Source: Alkalibacterium olivapovliticus
Lineage (GTDB): Bacteria; Bacillota; Bacilli; Lactobacillales; Carnobacteriaceae_A
Length of the DNA: 64,000 nucleotides
Reading direction: 5' to 3'
NCBI RefSeq assembly: GCF_003003275.1
Contig: NZ_PVTO01000004.1
Location: 1-64,000, forward strand
Part shown: positions 55,540 through 63,841 of the stretch, piece by piece
Position numbering within the stretch: the stretch's first letter is position 1
Layout of the letters: each line of letters opens with the position of its first letter
Notes under the pieces: model-generated
What the model was told of the DNA's origin: nothing
The model's input: the letters and a program-made list of their open reading frames with translations, nothing else
Databases searched by the model: none
Made by a program: the position numbers and the translations under genes

Positions 55540-55568
55540 ATTATAATCGCCCGTGATATAAAAAGCAA
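55540..55568 (-). promoter_or_regulatory. promoter of the riboswitch-ATPase transcript
   Basis: On the minus strand TTGCTT (+ strand 55563-55568), 17-bp spacer, TATAAT (+ strand 55540-55545). Start predicted just before the aptamer. Confidence 0.75.
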
Positions 55569-55599
55569 GATGCACGTCTTCTTTATTTTCAGTCAAGAG

Positions 55600-55675
55600 G
55601 CTGAAAGTGAGCAAAGGCTCCATCACCTTAGCCGAAGAGGGCAGAGCGGCGCTCCTCAGTTGTATTAGTCTACAT
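55600..55675. other. GC-richer self-complementary region of unknown function
   Basis: On the plus strand GGCT-GAAA-GTGAGC-AAAG-GCTCCATCAC-CTT-AGCC folds into nested stems, and the following GCCG...CGGC and GAGC-GGC-GCTC form more. The words GGCTGAAAG and GCCGAAG recall lysine-riboswitch segments, but the rest of that consensus is missing. It lies between the ATPase promoter and a KtrB-like fragment. Could be a remnant RNA element on either strand. Confidence 0.35.
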
Positions 55676-55728
55676 ATGATTAAATAATTGATAAAATACA
55701 CTAAGGAAAAATCATCAGAGGTGTCCAT

Positions 55729-56097
55729 ATGAAAAAAATGTTATTGCGAATAAAGAAATGGCCGAATAGCTTGAAAATCAACCTGGCTTCTCTTATCTCA
55801 ATAGGGTCAGGAGGGCTAATGCTCTCTCTTCCAATCAATCATACCACAGCTCAGACTGGGACTGTATTCGACCACTTTTTCACCTCAGCATCACTCGTAT
55901 CAATCAACAGTATGACGTCGGTAGAATTTTCAGAAACCTATTCTTACTTTGGAAAAGGAATCGCTATATTCCTCATGAGGATCGGGGGACAAGATGAGGA
56001 AGAAGATTTTCTGCTCGAAATCAATGCAGATGCTGAAATAAAAAAAGAGATGACTTTGACCGATTGGCTGGAGAAACAGCGCTGGGCTATGATTTAA
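55729..56097 (+). pseudogene. truncated KtrB/TrkH-like potassium transporter fragment, 122 aa
   Basis: The first ~85 residues resemble the N-terminus of KtrB/TrkH channels: SLKINLASLISIGSGGLMLSLPINHTT, FDHFFTSASLVSINSMTSVEFSETYSYFGKGIAIFLMRIGGQ, corresponding to the first helix, pore loop and second helix. Full-length KtrB has about 450 residues; here the frame continues only about 35 residues of acidic, unrelated-looking sequence and stops. The selectivity-filter region has lost the usual T-x-GL. Either a decayed gene or a short recruited protein. AGAGGTG precedes the ATG. Confidence 0.6.
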
Positions 56098-56231
56098 GAC
56101 TTGACGATTAGGTGACAATTCATTACAAACCTACACATTCATTATAAATAATGTTAAAATAAACATGATTTGCTTACCAGAAGTAGTTACAAGGAGCTGA
56201 ATCACTGTTTACGAGAGGACAATATAACCTA

Positions 56232-57230
56232 ATGAATATAAAAAAACTAAAAAAGAATTTCCCAAACGTCAACATTAAAGAAAATGAACCTTTAGCCCAT
56301 TATACTTACACAAAAACGGGTGGACCTGCAGATGCACTGATTTTTCCTAAAACAAAAGAAGAAGTACAGAAACTGATCAGTTGGCTGAACGAGGAAAACT
56401 GGCCCGTCACAATACTAGGGAATGCTAGTAATTTAATCGTTAAAGACGGCGGGATTCGTGGAGCTACGATCATCTTGACAGATATGAACCAGATTGTGAT
56501 CAAAGAGGATACAATTAAAGTTTTGACCGGTGCCGCACTGATTGAAGTGAGTAAACGAGCCTATCAGTCGAATCTGACAGGACTGGAATTTGCCTGCGGA
56601 ATCCCTGGAAGCATTGGTGGAGCCGTTTATATGAATGCTGGTGCCTATGGTGGTGAAGTAAAAGAAGTTATCAAATCAGTTACGGTCCTGACTCGTGAAG
56701 GACACATAATCGAGCGAGATAATAATGACATGGATTTCTCTTATCGTCACAGCAAGCTGCAGGAAACAGATGAAATTGCTTTAGAAGTTGTCTTTGAACT
56801 GAAAAAAGGCGATGCGGAAGAAATCAAAGATAGAATGGATGAATTGACATATTTACGGACATCCAAGCAGCCATTGGAATACCCATCATGTGGATCTGTC
56901 TTTAAACGACCGACAGGGTATTTTACAGGTAAACTGATTCAGGAAGCCGGATTACAAGGACTTAAATGGGGCGGCGCTCAAATATCCACTAAGCATGCAG
57001 GATTTATTGTTAATATTGATAATGCCACTGCCACTGATTATATTGAGTTGATCGAACACATTAAAGAAGTCATCCTTGAAAAAGATGGTGTACAACTTGA
57101 AACAGAAGTCAAAATCATTGGTGAAGACCATCCCGTAGCGGTTGAATCTAGAGATAATCTTATGAAAAAAGCAGCAAGTACATTTCATGCCCAACTAGGA
57201 AAAATTTTACCATTAACTGAAGACAATTAA
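56232..57230 (+). CDS. murB: UDP-N-acetylenolpyruvoylglucosamine reductase
   Basis: 332-aa FAD enzyme completing UDP-MurNAc synthesis. YTYTKTGGPADALIFPKTKEEV and ILGNASNLIVKDGGIRG (FAD binding), LEFACGIPGSIGGAVYMNAGAYGGE, YRHSKLQ, the catalytic Ser in YPSCGSVFKRP (about residue 223) and EVKIIGE at the end: type II MurB. A tail of about 30 residues follows the usual end. The best ribosome site (GAGAGGA) is 12 nt upstream, a long spacing. murB next to potABCD is common in lactic bacteria. Confidence 0.95.
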   Translation: MNIKKLKKNFPNVNIKENEPLAHYTYTKTGGPADALIFPKTKEEVQKLISWLNEENWPVTILGNASNLIVKDGGIRGATIILTDMNQIVIKEDTIKVLTGAALIEVSKRAYQSNLTGLEFACGIPGSIGGAVYMNAGAYGGEVKEVIKSVTVLTREGHIIERDNNDMDFSYRHSKLQETDEIALEVVFELKKGDAEEIKDRMDELTYLRTSKQPLEYPSCGSVFKRPTGYFTGKLIQEAGLQGLKWGGAQISTKHAGFIVNIDNATATDYIELIEHIKEVILEKDGVQLETEVKIIGEDHPVAVESRDNLMKKAASTFHAQLGKILPLTEDN

Positions 57231-57236
57231 AGCAAG

Positions 57237-57292
57237 GAGCAGTACTGAATCGGTGGCTTAAGCAAGTCGTGATTGGTTGAGTCTGCTCTTTT
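57237..57292 (+). terminator. possible murB terminator
   Basis: GAGCAG-T-ACT pairs with AGT-CTGCTC across a long loop, followed by TTTTT. Confidence 0.55.
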
Positions 57293-57318
57293 TATATTTA
57301 AAAAATGGAGGAAATCAG

Positions 57319-58239
57319 ATGAATATTGGCGTTATTGGACTAGGAACGATCGCTCAGAAAGCGTATCTTCCGATTTACACAACTCACTTTCCACAGCACA
57401 CATGGCATTTCTGTACACGCAATGAGGTCAGACTTAAAGAATTGGGTGAGAAATACGGTTTGACTGACTCTCAGCTGCATACATCCTGGGAAGAGCTGGC
57501 CAATTCAGTCGATGCGGTATGCATACATACACCAACACCAACACATGAGGAAATGATCCGGTTCTATCTTGATCGATCGATTCCTGTTTTTGTCGACAAA
57601 CCCTTGACCGAAAATATTGAAAAGACAAAGGAATTGATTACCCTGTCAAATCATAAGAATACCCCTCTTATGATCGGCTTTAACCGACGTTTTGCTCCGC
57701 AAGTCAACCAGCTTTCAGAGATAAAAGACAAAAATATGCTGATTGTTCAGAAAAACCAATTCGCCGCTACTGATTTTTCTGTCAGGTACCGTATATACGA
57801 TTTGATGATCCACCCGATAGACACAGCTGTTTATCTGATGGATGACCCATCATTATCGATCACTGCTTCTGAAGTCGTCGTGGAGGATGATCAGTTTAAG
57901 CGTGCGTGGGTCCTTTTGAAGTCTGCTCAGACTACAGCACTCGTTTCCGTAAATAATGAATCAGGTGCAAAAAGAGAAACCCTCGAGCTTCAAAGCCCTT
58001 CAGGAACGTATACTGTTGATAATCTGACAGAACTCTCACGATTTGATCAGAAAGGAAAGTTCAGTCAAACCGCAGGAGACTGGACAGAGACACTCGAAAA
58101 AAGAGGGTTTCACCCCATGATCGAGGCTTTTTTAAGTGCTTTGGAGAATAAAACGGTAATGCCTGTTTCAGTAGAATCCGCTTTGATCAGTCACACCATT
58201 TGTGAGGACATCATTTTGACCTATGAAAATAAGAAATAA
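57319..58239 (+). CDS. Gfo/Idh/MocA-family oxidoreductase
   Basis: 306 aa. N-terminal Rossmann fold MNIGVIGLGTIAQKAYLPIY, the family EKP-like motif as VDKPLTENIEKT (about residues 93-104), IGFNRRFAPQV, and the C-terminal domain with YDLMIHPIDTAVYLM carrying the conserved His. Acts on a sugar or inositol with NAD(P); substrate unknown. GGAGGA precedes the ATG at 57319; the longer frame from 57277 lacks a ribosome site. It separates murB from potA, which are adjacent in many relatives. Confidence 0.9.
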   Translation: MNIGVIGLGTIAQKAYLPIYTTHFPQHTWHFCTRNEVRLKELGEKYGLTDSQLHTSWEELANSVDAVCIHTPTPTHEEMIRFYLDRSIPVFVDKPLTENIEKTKELITLSNHKNTPLMIGFNRRFAPQVNQLSEIKDKNMLIVQKNQFAATDFSVRYRIYDLMIHPIDTAVYLMDDPSLSITASEVVVEDDQFKRAWVLLKSAQTTALVSVNNESGAKRETLELQSPSGTYTVDNLTELSRFDQKGKFSQTAGDWTETLEKRGFHPMIEAFLSALENKTVMPVSVESALISHTICEDIILTYENKK

Positions 58240-58365
58240 AAGGGCTGTAGCTATAAATTCCATATATTAAAAACGAACAAAACGATTATTTTGAAACAGA
58301 TTAGTCAGGACTGTCAATTTTTCAACAAATTTGAGTATCACGCGCTTTAAAAAATTGAATAAATA

Positions 58366-58393
58366 TTGCTTTTCACCCCTTAATCGCTATAAT
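58366..58393 (+). promoter_or_regulatory. sigma-A promoter of potABCD
   Basis: TTGCTT (58366-58371), 16-bp spacer, TATAAT (58388-58393). CACCCCTT (58374-58381) is complementary to AAGGGGTG of the potA ribosome site but lies upstream of the start, so it would not be in this transcript. Confidence 0.7.
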
Positions 58394-58431
58394 TATAAAG
58401 GTTAATTAAATCGGTTATAAAGGGGTGTTTT

Positions 58432-59565
58432 TTGTTGACTGAAGAAATAATTGTTTCCTTCGATCAGGTTGAAAAAAAATATGATAAAGAAAGTGTACTA
58501 AAGACCATCACTTTTGAATTGGAAAGAGGCAAATTTTATACTTTACTGGGTCCATCCGGATGTGGGAAGTCCACTATACTGAATTTACTGGCTGGATTTA
58601 CGTCCCCTACTGAGGGCTCTATTTATTTGAACGGAGAGGATACAAAAAACACCCCTCCAAACAAACGGAAAGTAAACACTGTTTTTCAGGACTATGCTTT
58701 GTTCCCACATATGAACGTGTTTGATAATGTCGCGTTCGGATTGAAAATGAAGAAACTCTCAAAAGAGGACATTAAAAAGAAAGTTAGTGCTGTACTGAAA
58801 TTAGTCAGACTGAACGGATATGATGAACGTGAAATTACAGGTATGTCCGGTGGTCAGAAGCAACGTGTGGCAATTGCACGAGCTTTAGTCAATGAACCAG
58901 ATGTGCTTTTGCTGGATGAACCCTTGTCTGCTTTGGATCTCAAACTGCGCACAGATATGCAGTATGAACTGAGAGAACTGCAGCAGCGTCTGGGCATCAC
59001 TTTTTTATTCGTTACACATGACCAGGAAGAAGCACTCGCGATGAGTGATGAAATAATGGTCATGAATGAGGGTGAAATCGTTCAGACAGGGACACCTATC
59101 GATATTTATGATGAACCCATCAATCGTTATGTTGCTGACTTTATTGGTGAAAGTAATATTGTAAAAGGGCGAATGATAGAGGATTATGTCGTATCTTTTG
59201 CAGGCAAGTCTTTTCAGTGCGTCGATGGCGGGATGAATCCCGATGAAAAAGTGGATGTCGTGATCAGACCGGAAGATCTGGTCTTAACTGAAGCAGAAAA
59301 GGGTGCCTTGCAAATCAGGGTAGAGACGCAATTATTTAGAGGTGTTCATTACGAAATTGTGGGAATGGACAATGATGGTAATCAATGGATGGTGCACTCC
59401 ACTAAAAAGACTGAACCCGGAAGACGTGTTGGCTTACAATTTGAACCTCAAGATATCCACATTATGCGAATTAACGAAACGGAAGAGTCATTTGATGAGC
59501 GGATCGAAAACTATTCAGCACCTGCCTCCTTTTCAGTTGAGGAAGGAGACAGGTTAGATGGTTAA
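58432..59565 (+). CDS. potA: spermidine/putrescine ABC transporter ATP-binding protein
   Basis: 377 aa. Walker [33 protein letters not shown], signature [37 protein letters not shown]-loop [14 protein letters not shown], then a C-terminal TOBE domain (about residues 275-350). The start is TTG at 58432, decided by AAAGGGG 6 nt upstream. Overlaps potB by 8 bp. Powers polyamine import by PotBC with PotD. Confidence 0.95.
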   Translation: MLTEEIIVSFDQVEKKYDKESVLKTITFELERGKFYTLLGPSGCGKSTILNLLAGFTSPTEGSIYLNGEDTKNTPPNKRKVNTVFQDYALFPHMNVFDNVAFGLKMKKLSKEDIKKKVSAVLKLVRLNGYDEREITGMSGGQKQRVAIARALVNEPDVLLLDEPLSALDLKLRTDMQYELRELQQRLGITFLFVTHDQEEALAMSDEIMVMNEGEIVQTGTPIDIYDEPINRYVADFIGESNIVKGRMIEDYVVSFAGKSFQCVDGGMNPDEKVDVVIRPEDLVLTEAEKGALQIRVETQLFRGVHYEIVGMDNDGNQWMVHSTKKTEPGRRVGLQFEPQDIHIMRINETEESFDERIENYSAPASFSVEEGDRLDG

Positions 59566-60367
59566 ACAAAGGAAGCTTTTGTCTGTCCCATACTATTTGT
59601 GGATCCTGCTGTTTGTCATATTTCCCGTTCTCTTACTGTTGTTCCAGTCGTTTCGTGGACTTGACGGGTCGTTTACATTAGTTAATATTCAAACATACTT
59701 TACCTCTCGTGTCTATTTAACGATGACGCTGCAGTCGTTTATCTATGCGTTCCTTATTACGGTACTGACGCTGACTATCAGTTATCCGGCAGCCTACTTT
59801 TTAACGCGGACAAAAAACAAGCAATTGTGGCTGCTTGTACTGATATTACCGACCTGGATGAACATCCTGCTCAAAACTTACGCCTTTATAGGGATTTTGA
59901 GTCAGACAGGAATGGTCAATCAATTGCTGGACTTTATGGGACTTGGTGCACAACCGTTACTTTTTACCCGGATCAGTTTTCTGATCGTAGCGACTTATAT
60001 TGAAATCCCGTTCATGCTGCTTCCTGTATTCAATGCGATTGATGATATAAATGATTCCATGGTATATGCTAGTCGTGACCTGGGAGCCAGTGAATGGAAG
60101 ACATTTTCCACTGTGATTCTGCCCCTTTCGCTGTCAGGCGTAAGAAGTGGTGTACAAGCGGTATTTATTCCTTCTTTATCTTTATTCATGCTGACCCGTC
60201 TTATTGCCGGAAACCGTGTGATCACATTGGGAACAGCCATTGAGCAGCATTTTCTGGTCACTCAGAACTGGGGTATGGGTTCGACAATGGGGATTGTACT
60301 GATCATCATCATGTTCGCCGTCATGTATCTGACCCGTAAACGCAAGAGAGGGGTGGCGGTCAGATGA
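59558..60367 (+). CDS. potB: spermidine/putrescine ABC transporter permease PotB
   Basis: 269 aa, six transmembrane helices, BPD-type permease. EAA loop region [29 protein letters not shown] (about residues 169-197) that contacts PotA; start [25 protein letters not shown]. Overlaps both neighbours (8 bp with potA, 4 bp with potC), so coupled translation. Confidence 0.94.
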   Translation: MVKQRKLLSVPYYLWILLFVIFPVLLLLFQSFRGLDGSFTLVNIQTYFTSRVYLTMTLQSFIYAFLITVLTLTISYPAAYFLTRTKNKQLWLLVLILPTWMNILLKTYAFIGILSQTGMVNQLLDFMGLGAQPLLFTRISFLIVATYIEIPFMLLPVFNAIDDINDSMVYASRDLGASEWKTFSTVILPLSLSGVRSGVQAVFIPSLSLFMLTRLIAGNRVITLGTAIEQHFLVTQNWGMGSTMGIVLIIIMFAVMYLTRKRKRGVAVR

Positions 60368-61194
60368 TCAAAAATAATAAATGGGCTTCACTATATCTAG
60401 TTGTCGTATTCATTCTGCTGTACACACCGATTGCGTATCTTATATTCTACTCATTCAATGAAGCGGGCACGATGAATCAGTTCAGCGGCTTTACCCTTGA
60501 GCATTACGCTGCTCTCGCGGAAGACACACGACTCATGATTATTGCGCTGGATACTATTCGAGTAGCGCTGCTTTCAGCATTGCTGGCAACGACTATTGGG
60601 ACGCTCGGGGCGATTGGTATTTATTATTCCAGAAGGCGCGAGACTCAGAATCTCCTTTTAGGCTTCAATAATATTTTACTGGTATCGCCGGATGTTATTA
60701 TTGGGGCCAGCTTTCTGCTGCTCTTTACTGTCGTCGGGTTCAGATTAGGGTTTTACTCTGTCCTTCTGTCTCACATTGCGTTCAGTATACCGATCGTTGT
60801 TCTTATGGTCCTGCCGAGGCTGGAAGAAATGAATGAAAACATGATTACTGCAGCCAAAGACTTGGGTGCGACTAACTGGCAGGTCCTCAAGGAAATTATT
60901 TTACCAAATATCACACCTGGTATTTTAGCTGGTTACTTTATGGCTTTTACGTATTCGATAGATGATTTTGCCGTTACCTTTTTCGTTACAGGAAACGGGT
61001 TTGCCACACTCTCTGTTGAAATCTATTCTAGAGCAAGGCAGGGCGTCAGTCTGGAAATTAATGCGTTGAGTACAGTTTTATTCCTGGTAGCGTTCAGTCT
61101 GGTTGCAGGTTATTACTTCATTCAAAAACAGCAGAGAACCAGAAAGCTGGCGCATATGGATCCGACAAATCATGAGAAAGCGGTGACGCCATAA
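60364..61194 (+). CDS. potC: spermidine/putrescine ABC transporter permease PotC
   Basis: 276 aa, six transmembrane helices. YLVVVFILLYTPIAYLIFYSFNEAG at the N-terminus and the EAA loop AAKDLGATNWQVLKEIILPNITPGILAG (about residues 163-190). The C-terminal tail is hydrophilic. Its ATG overlaps potB's stop (ATGA) and its TAA overlaps the potD ATG by one base. Confidence 0.94.
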   Translation: MIKNNKWASLYLVVVFILLYTPIAYLIFYSFNEAGTMNQFSGFTLEHYAALAEDTRLMIIALDTIRVALLSALLATTIGTLGAIGIYYSRRRETQNLLLGFNNILLVSPDVIIGASFLLLFTVVGFRLGFYSVLLSHIAFSIPIVVLMVLPRLEEMNENMITAAKDLGATNWQVLKEIILPNITPGILAGYFMAFTYSIDDFAVTFFVTGNGFATLSVEIYSRARQGVSLEINALSTVLFLVAFSLVAGYYFIQKQQRTRKLAHMDPTNHEKAVTP

Positions 61195-62264
61195 TGAAAA
61201 AATTAGTGAACCTGTCTTTACTCATTATCGGACTTTCAGCAGCTGCTTTTGCCGGTGGTCGACTGATTGAACAGGCACAGGGAACAGGTGGATCGGATGT
61301 CTTTCATCTGTATAACTGGGGAGACTACATTGATTCAGATTTGATCGATCAGTTTGAAGAAGAGACCGGCTACCGTGTTGTTTATGAAACATTTGATTCA
61401 AATGAAGCCATGTACACCAAAGTTCAGCAGGGAGGGACCGGCTATGATCTGGCTATCCCGAGTGAGTATATGATTGAGCGGATGATCGAAGAAAATCTGG
61501 TGGTTGAGCTGGACCATTCCCGAATAGATGGACTTGACCATATTGATTCCGATTTTCTGAATTTGAATTTTGACCCTGGGAACCGGTATTCAATTCCTTA
61601 TTTCTGGGGGACGTTAGGGATCGCCTATAATGAAGACATGCTGGAAGGCTTCGAACCAGAAAGCTGGGAGGATCTATACCGTCCAGAACTGGCGAACAGT
61701 ATACTCATGATCGATGGAGCTAGAGAAGTCTTAGGCATTGGCCTTCAGACGCTTGGCTACTCATTGAATTCAACAGATAACAGTGAACTTCAAGAGGCGA
61801 CCGAACAGCTTCGGGGATTGTCTCCCAACATTAAAGCACTGGTAGCTGATGAGATAAAAATGTATATGATTCAGGAAGAGGCTGCCATTGCGGTGACTTA
61901 TTCTGGAGAAGCTGCGGATATGATGTGGGAAAATGAATCGATTGTATACATCCTTCCAGAAGAAGGCTCAAATCTCTGGTTTGATAATATGGTGATTCCT
62001 CATACAGCTCAGAATGAAGAGGCAGCCTATGCGTTCATTAATTTCATGCTGGATCCTGAAGTTGCGGCTCAAAATGCTGATTATGTTGGGTACAGTACAC
62101 CCAATGAAACCGCCATGGATTATCTGCCGGAAGAAACCATTGAAGATGAGCAGTTTTATCCAAGCGAAACAATGATGGATAACCTTGAAGTCTATGAAAA
62201 TCTCGGACTCTATCACACAGGGATTTACAATGATCTGTTTCTGGAATTTAAAATGATCAAATAG
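61194..62264 (+). CDS. potD: spermidine/putrescine-binding protein PotD
   Basis: 356 aa extracellular solute-binding protein: N-terminal hydrophobic signal (NLSLLIIGLSAAAFAGG) without a clear lipobox Cys, so it may be membrane-tethered by an uncleaved signal. Then FHLYNWGDYIDSDLIDQFEEETGYRVVYETFDSNEAMYTKV typical of PotD/PotF, IPYFWGTLGIAYNEDML, and the polyamine-site aromatic/acidic residues (WEDL, Y-S-G-E-A). Last gene of potABCD. Confidence 0.94.
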   Translation: MKKLVNLSLLIIGLSAAAFAGGRLIEQAQGTGGSDVFHLYNWGDYIDSDLIDQFEEETGYRVVYETFDSNEAMYTKVQQGGTGYDLAIPSEYMIERMIEENLVVELDHSRIDGLDHIDSDFLNLNFDPGNRYSIPYFWGTLGIAYNEDMLEGFEPESWEDLYRPELANSILMIDGAREVLGIGLQTLGYSLNSTDNSELQEATEQLRGLSPNIKALVADEIKMYMIQEEAAIAVTYSGEAADMMWENESIVYILPEEGSNLWFDNMVIPHTAQNEEAAYAFINFMLDPEVAAQNADYVGYSTPNETAMDYLPEETIEDEQFYPSETMMDNLEVYENLGLYHTGIYNDLFLEFKMIK

Positions 62265-62268
62265 TTGT

Positions 62269-62312
62269 AAAGGAAGCTGGGTTCCTATTTTAGAGTCCTG
62301 GCTTCCTTTTTA
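62269..62312 (+). terminator. potABCD terminator
   Basis: AAAGGAAGC pairs with GCTTCCTTT, 23-nt loop, TTT after. Confidence 0.8.
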
Positions 62313-62315
62313 GTA

Positions 62316-62324
62316 TGCTATAAT
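62316..62324 (+). promoter_or_regulatory. extended -10 promoter of rpiA
   Basis: TGCTATAAT is a perfect extended -10, 33 nt before the GTG start; no good -35. Confidence 0.6.
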
Positions 62325-62356
62325 TTAATTACTATACGTGTAAAGGGGTCAGTACA

Positions 62357-63034
62357 GTGAACTTGAAAAAAATGGTGGGGTATAAGGCAGCGGAATTTGT
62401 AAAAGATGGCATGATCGTTGGACTGGGAACAGGCTCAACAGCTTATTATATGGTAGAAGCTATTGGCAAACGGGTCAAAGAAGAAGGCTTGTCGATCATT
62501 GGAGTGACAACATCACATCGCACAACTGAGCAGGCCGGGGAATTAGGTATTCCCTTAAAAGACTTAAATGACGTTGATCATATTGATATAACGATTGATG
62601 GGGCTGATGAAATTTCCGATGATTTTCAAGGGATTAAAGGTGGTGGAGCTGCCCACTTGTTTGAGAAGATGGTCGCTAATCAGTCCGAAGAAGTCATCTG
62701 GATCGTAGATGACAGTAAAATGGTCCACAAACTAGGCGCGTTTCCTTTGCCGGTGGAAGTCGTTCAATTTGGCTGTGATCAGGTATTTAATTTATTCAAC
62801 AGGGAAAACTTGAGTCCTTCTTACCGACTTGATGAAGGTGGCAGTAAGCTGATTACGGATTCCGGCAACGTCATTATCGATTTGCATCTGGATGTGATCG
62901 ATCAGCCACACGAGCTCGCCAAATGGCTGGACTCAGTGACCGGTGTTGTAGAGCACGGTTTGTTTCTGGATTGTGTGACAAAGGTGATTGTAGGAAGAGA
63001 AGACGGACCCGAAGTAATAGACGTCACACGCTGA
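62357..63034 (+). CDS. rpiA: ribose-5-phosphate isomerase A
   Basis: 225 aa, interconverts ribose-5-P and ribulose-5-P in the pentose phosphate pathway. [19 protein letters not shown] (phosphate loop, about residues 22-40), [31 protein letters not shown] with catalytic Asp/Lys/Glu, [18 protein letters not shown] and the C-terminal [16 protein letters not shown]. The start is GTG at 62357 with AAAGGGG upstream. Confidence 0.96.
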   Translation: MNLKKMVGYKAAEFVKDGMIVGLGTGSTAYYMVEAIGKRVKEEGLSIIGVTTSHRTTEQAGELGIPLKDLNDVDHIDITIDGADEISDDFQGIKGGGAAHLFEKMVANQSEEVIWIVDDSKMVHKLGAFPLPVEVVQFGCDQVFNLFNRENLSPSYRLDEGGSKLITDSGNVIIDLHLDVIDQPHELAKWLDSVTGVVEHGLFLDCVTKVIVGREDGPEVIDVTR

Positions 63035-63091
63035 ATGCATGAAAAGCCCAGATGAGACAGGTAGAAGTCGTCTCTGCCAGGTAATCGAGAC

Positions 63092-63510
63092 GAGTAGGCG
63101 GAATGAACGGCTTATATGCAGTGCTCGCTCAATTAATCGAATCGAGTAGACGTAATGAGGGCTTATATGTAGTACTCGCTAAATTATTCGAATCGAGCAG
63201 ACGTAATGAGGGGTCTATATGTAGTGCCCGCTCAATTATTCAAACCGAGTAGACGTAATGAGGGGGTAGTATGTAGTACTCGCTCATTTATTCGAATCGA
63301 GCAGACGTAATGAGGGCTTATATGTAGTGCTCGCTAAATTATTCGAATCGAGTAGACGTAATGAGGGCTTATATGTAGTGCTCACTCAATTATTCGAGTC
63401 GAGTAGACGTAATAAAGGGTCTATATGTAGCGCTCGCTCTAGCAGGTGAATCGGGCTGACAGAATAAGGCGAGATATGAGGCACTCGACCAGATAAACTT
63501 TCCGAGTGCT
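63092..63510 (+). repeat. tandem array 3, eight units of 51-52 bp
   Basis: Units begin GAGTAGACG or GAGCAGACG at 63092, 63144, 63195, 63247, 63299, 63350, 63401, 63453 (degenerate) and 63504 (partial), spaced 52, 51, 52, 52, 51, 51, 52 and 51 bp. Unit body: TAATGAGGGCTTATATGTAG, then TRCTCGCT, AATTATTCGAATC. Each junction gives TACTCG/CGAGTA-type arms 15 nt apart. No ORF crosses it; starts about 50 bp after the rpiA stop. Confidence 0.92.
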
Positions 63511-63750
63511 GCAAATGAGTATCTAATAAGAAGAAGTGATACACATTTCTCAAACCATCAGTCTTTAATGTCTTTAATAGCGGCTCTAGTCATGCTTTTA
63601 AACAATTAAAACGGACTAAAAAAATAGCCTGTATCCTGTCAGTTCCTTAAAGAAAGGAATAAACGTGATCACTAGTGTTGCATAAAACTTAGAATAAATA
63701 GGTTTTATAGGTTGTTACTTTTATCACAAGTAGTTTTCGTTAAAATTTCC
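63511..63750. other. AT-rich noncoding stretch between array 3 and the transposase end
   Basis: No ORF or convincing RNA seen. GTGTTGCATAAAAC (about 63676) followed by GGTTTTATAGG could be part of an insertion-sequence terminus, since the transposase fragment lies just beyond; the matching left end is outside the window, so this cannot be tested here. Confidence 0.3.
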
Positions 63751-63786
63751 AAAAAAGTCAATTGCTGGCGCAAGGGATGACTTTTT
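63751..63786 (-). terminator. terminator downstream of the transposase gene
   Basis: AAAAAGTCA pairs with TGACTTTTT, with an inner TTGC/GCAA; T-runs on both strands. Confidence 0.75.
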
Positions 63787-63841
63787 CCAGAAATTTTTAG
63801 GTTATTCAGTTGTGGATTAATCTATTTGAACTCTCGTTCAC

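Noticed and set aside
55575..55675. Complete lysine riboswitch on the plus strand
   Set aside because: Only GGCTGAAAG and GCCGAAG resemble the consensus; the GAGGTGCG start and the P5 end are missing and no lysine gene follows.
55522..55728. 68-aa minus-strand ORF over the riboswitch promoter
   Set aside because: It overlaps the promoter and structured region, and there is no convincing ribosome site or family.
58374..58427. CACCCCTT/AAGGGGTG plus T6 as an attenuator before potA
   Set aside because: The left arm lies between the -35 and -10 of the predicted promoter, so it would not be transcribed.
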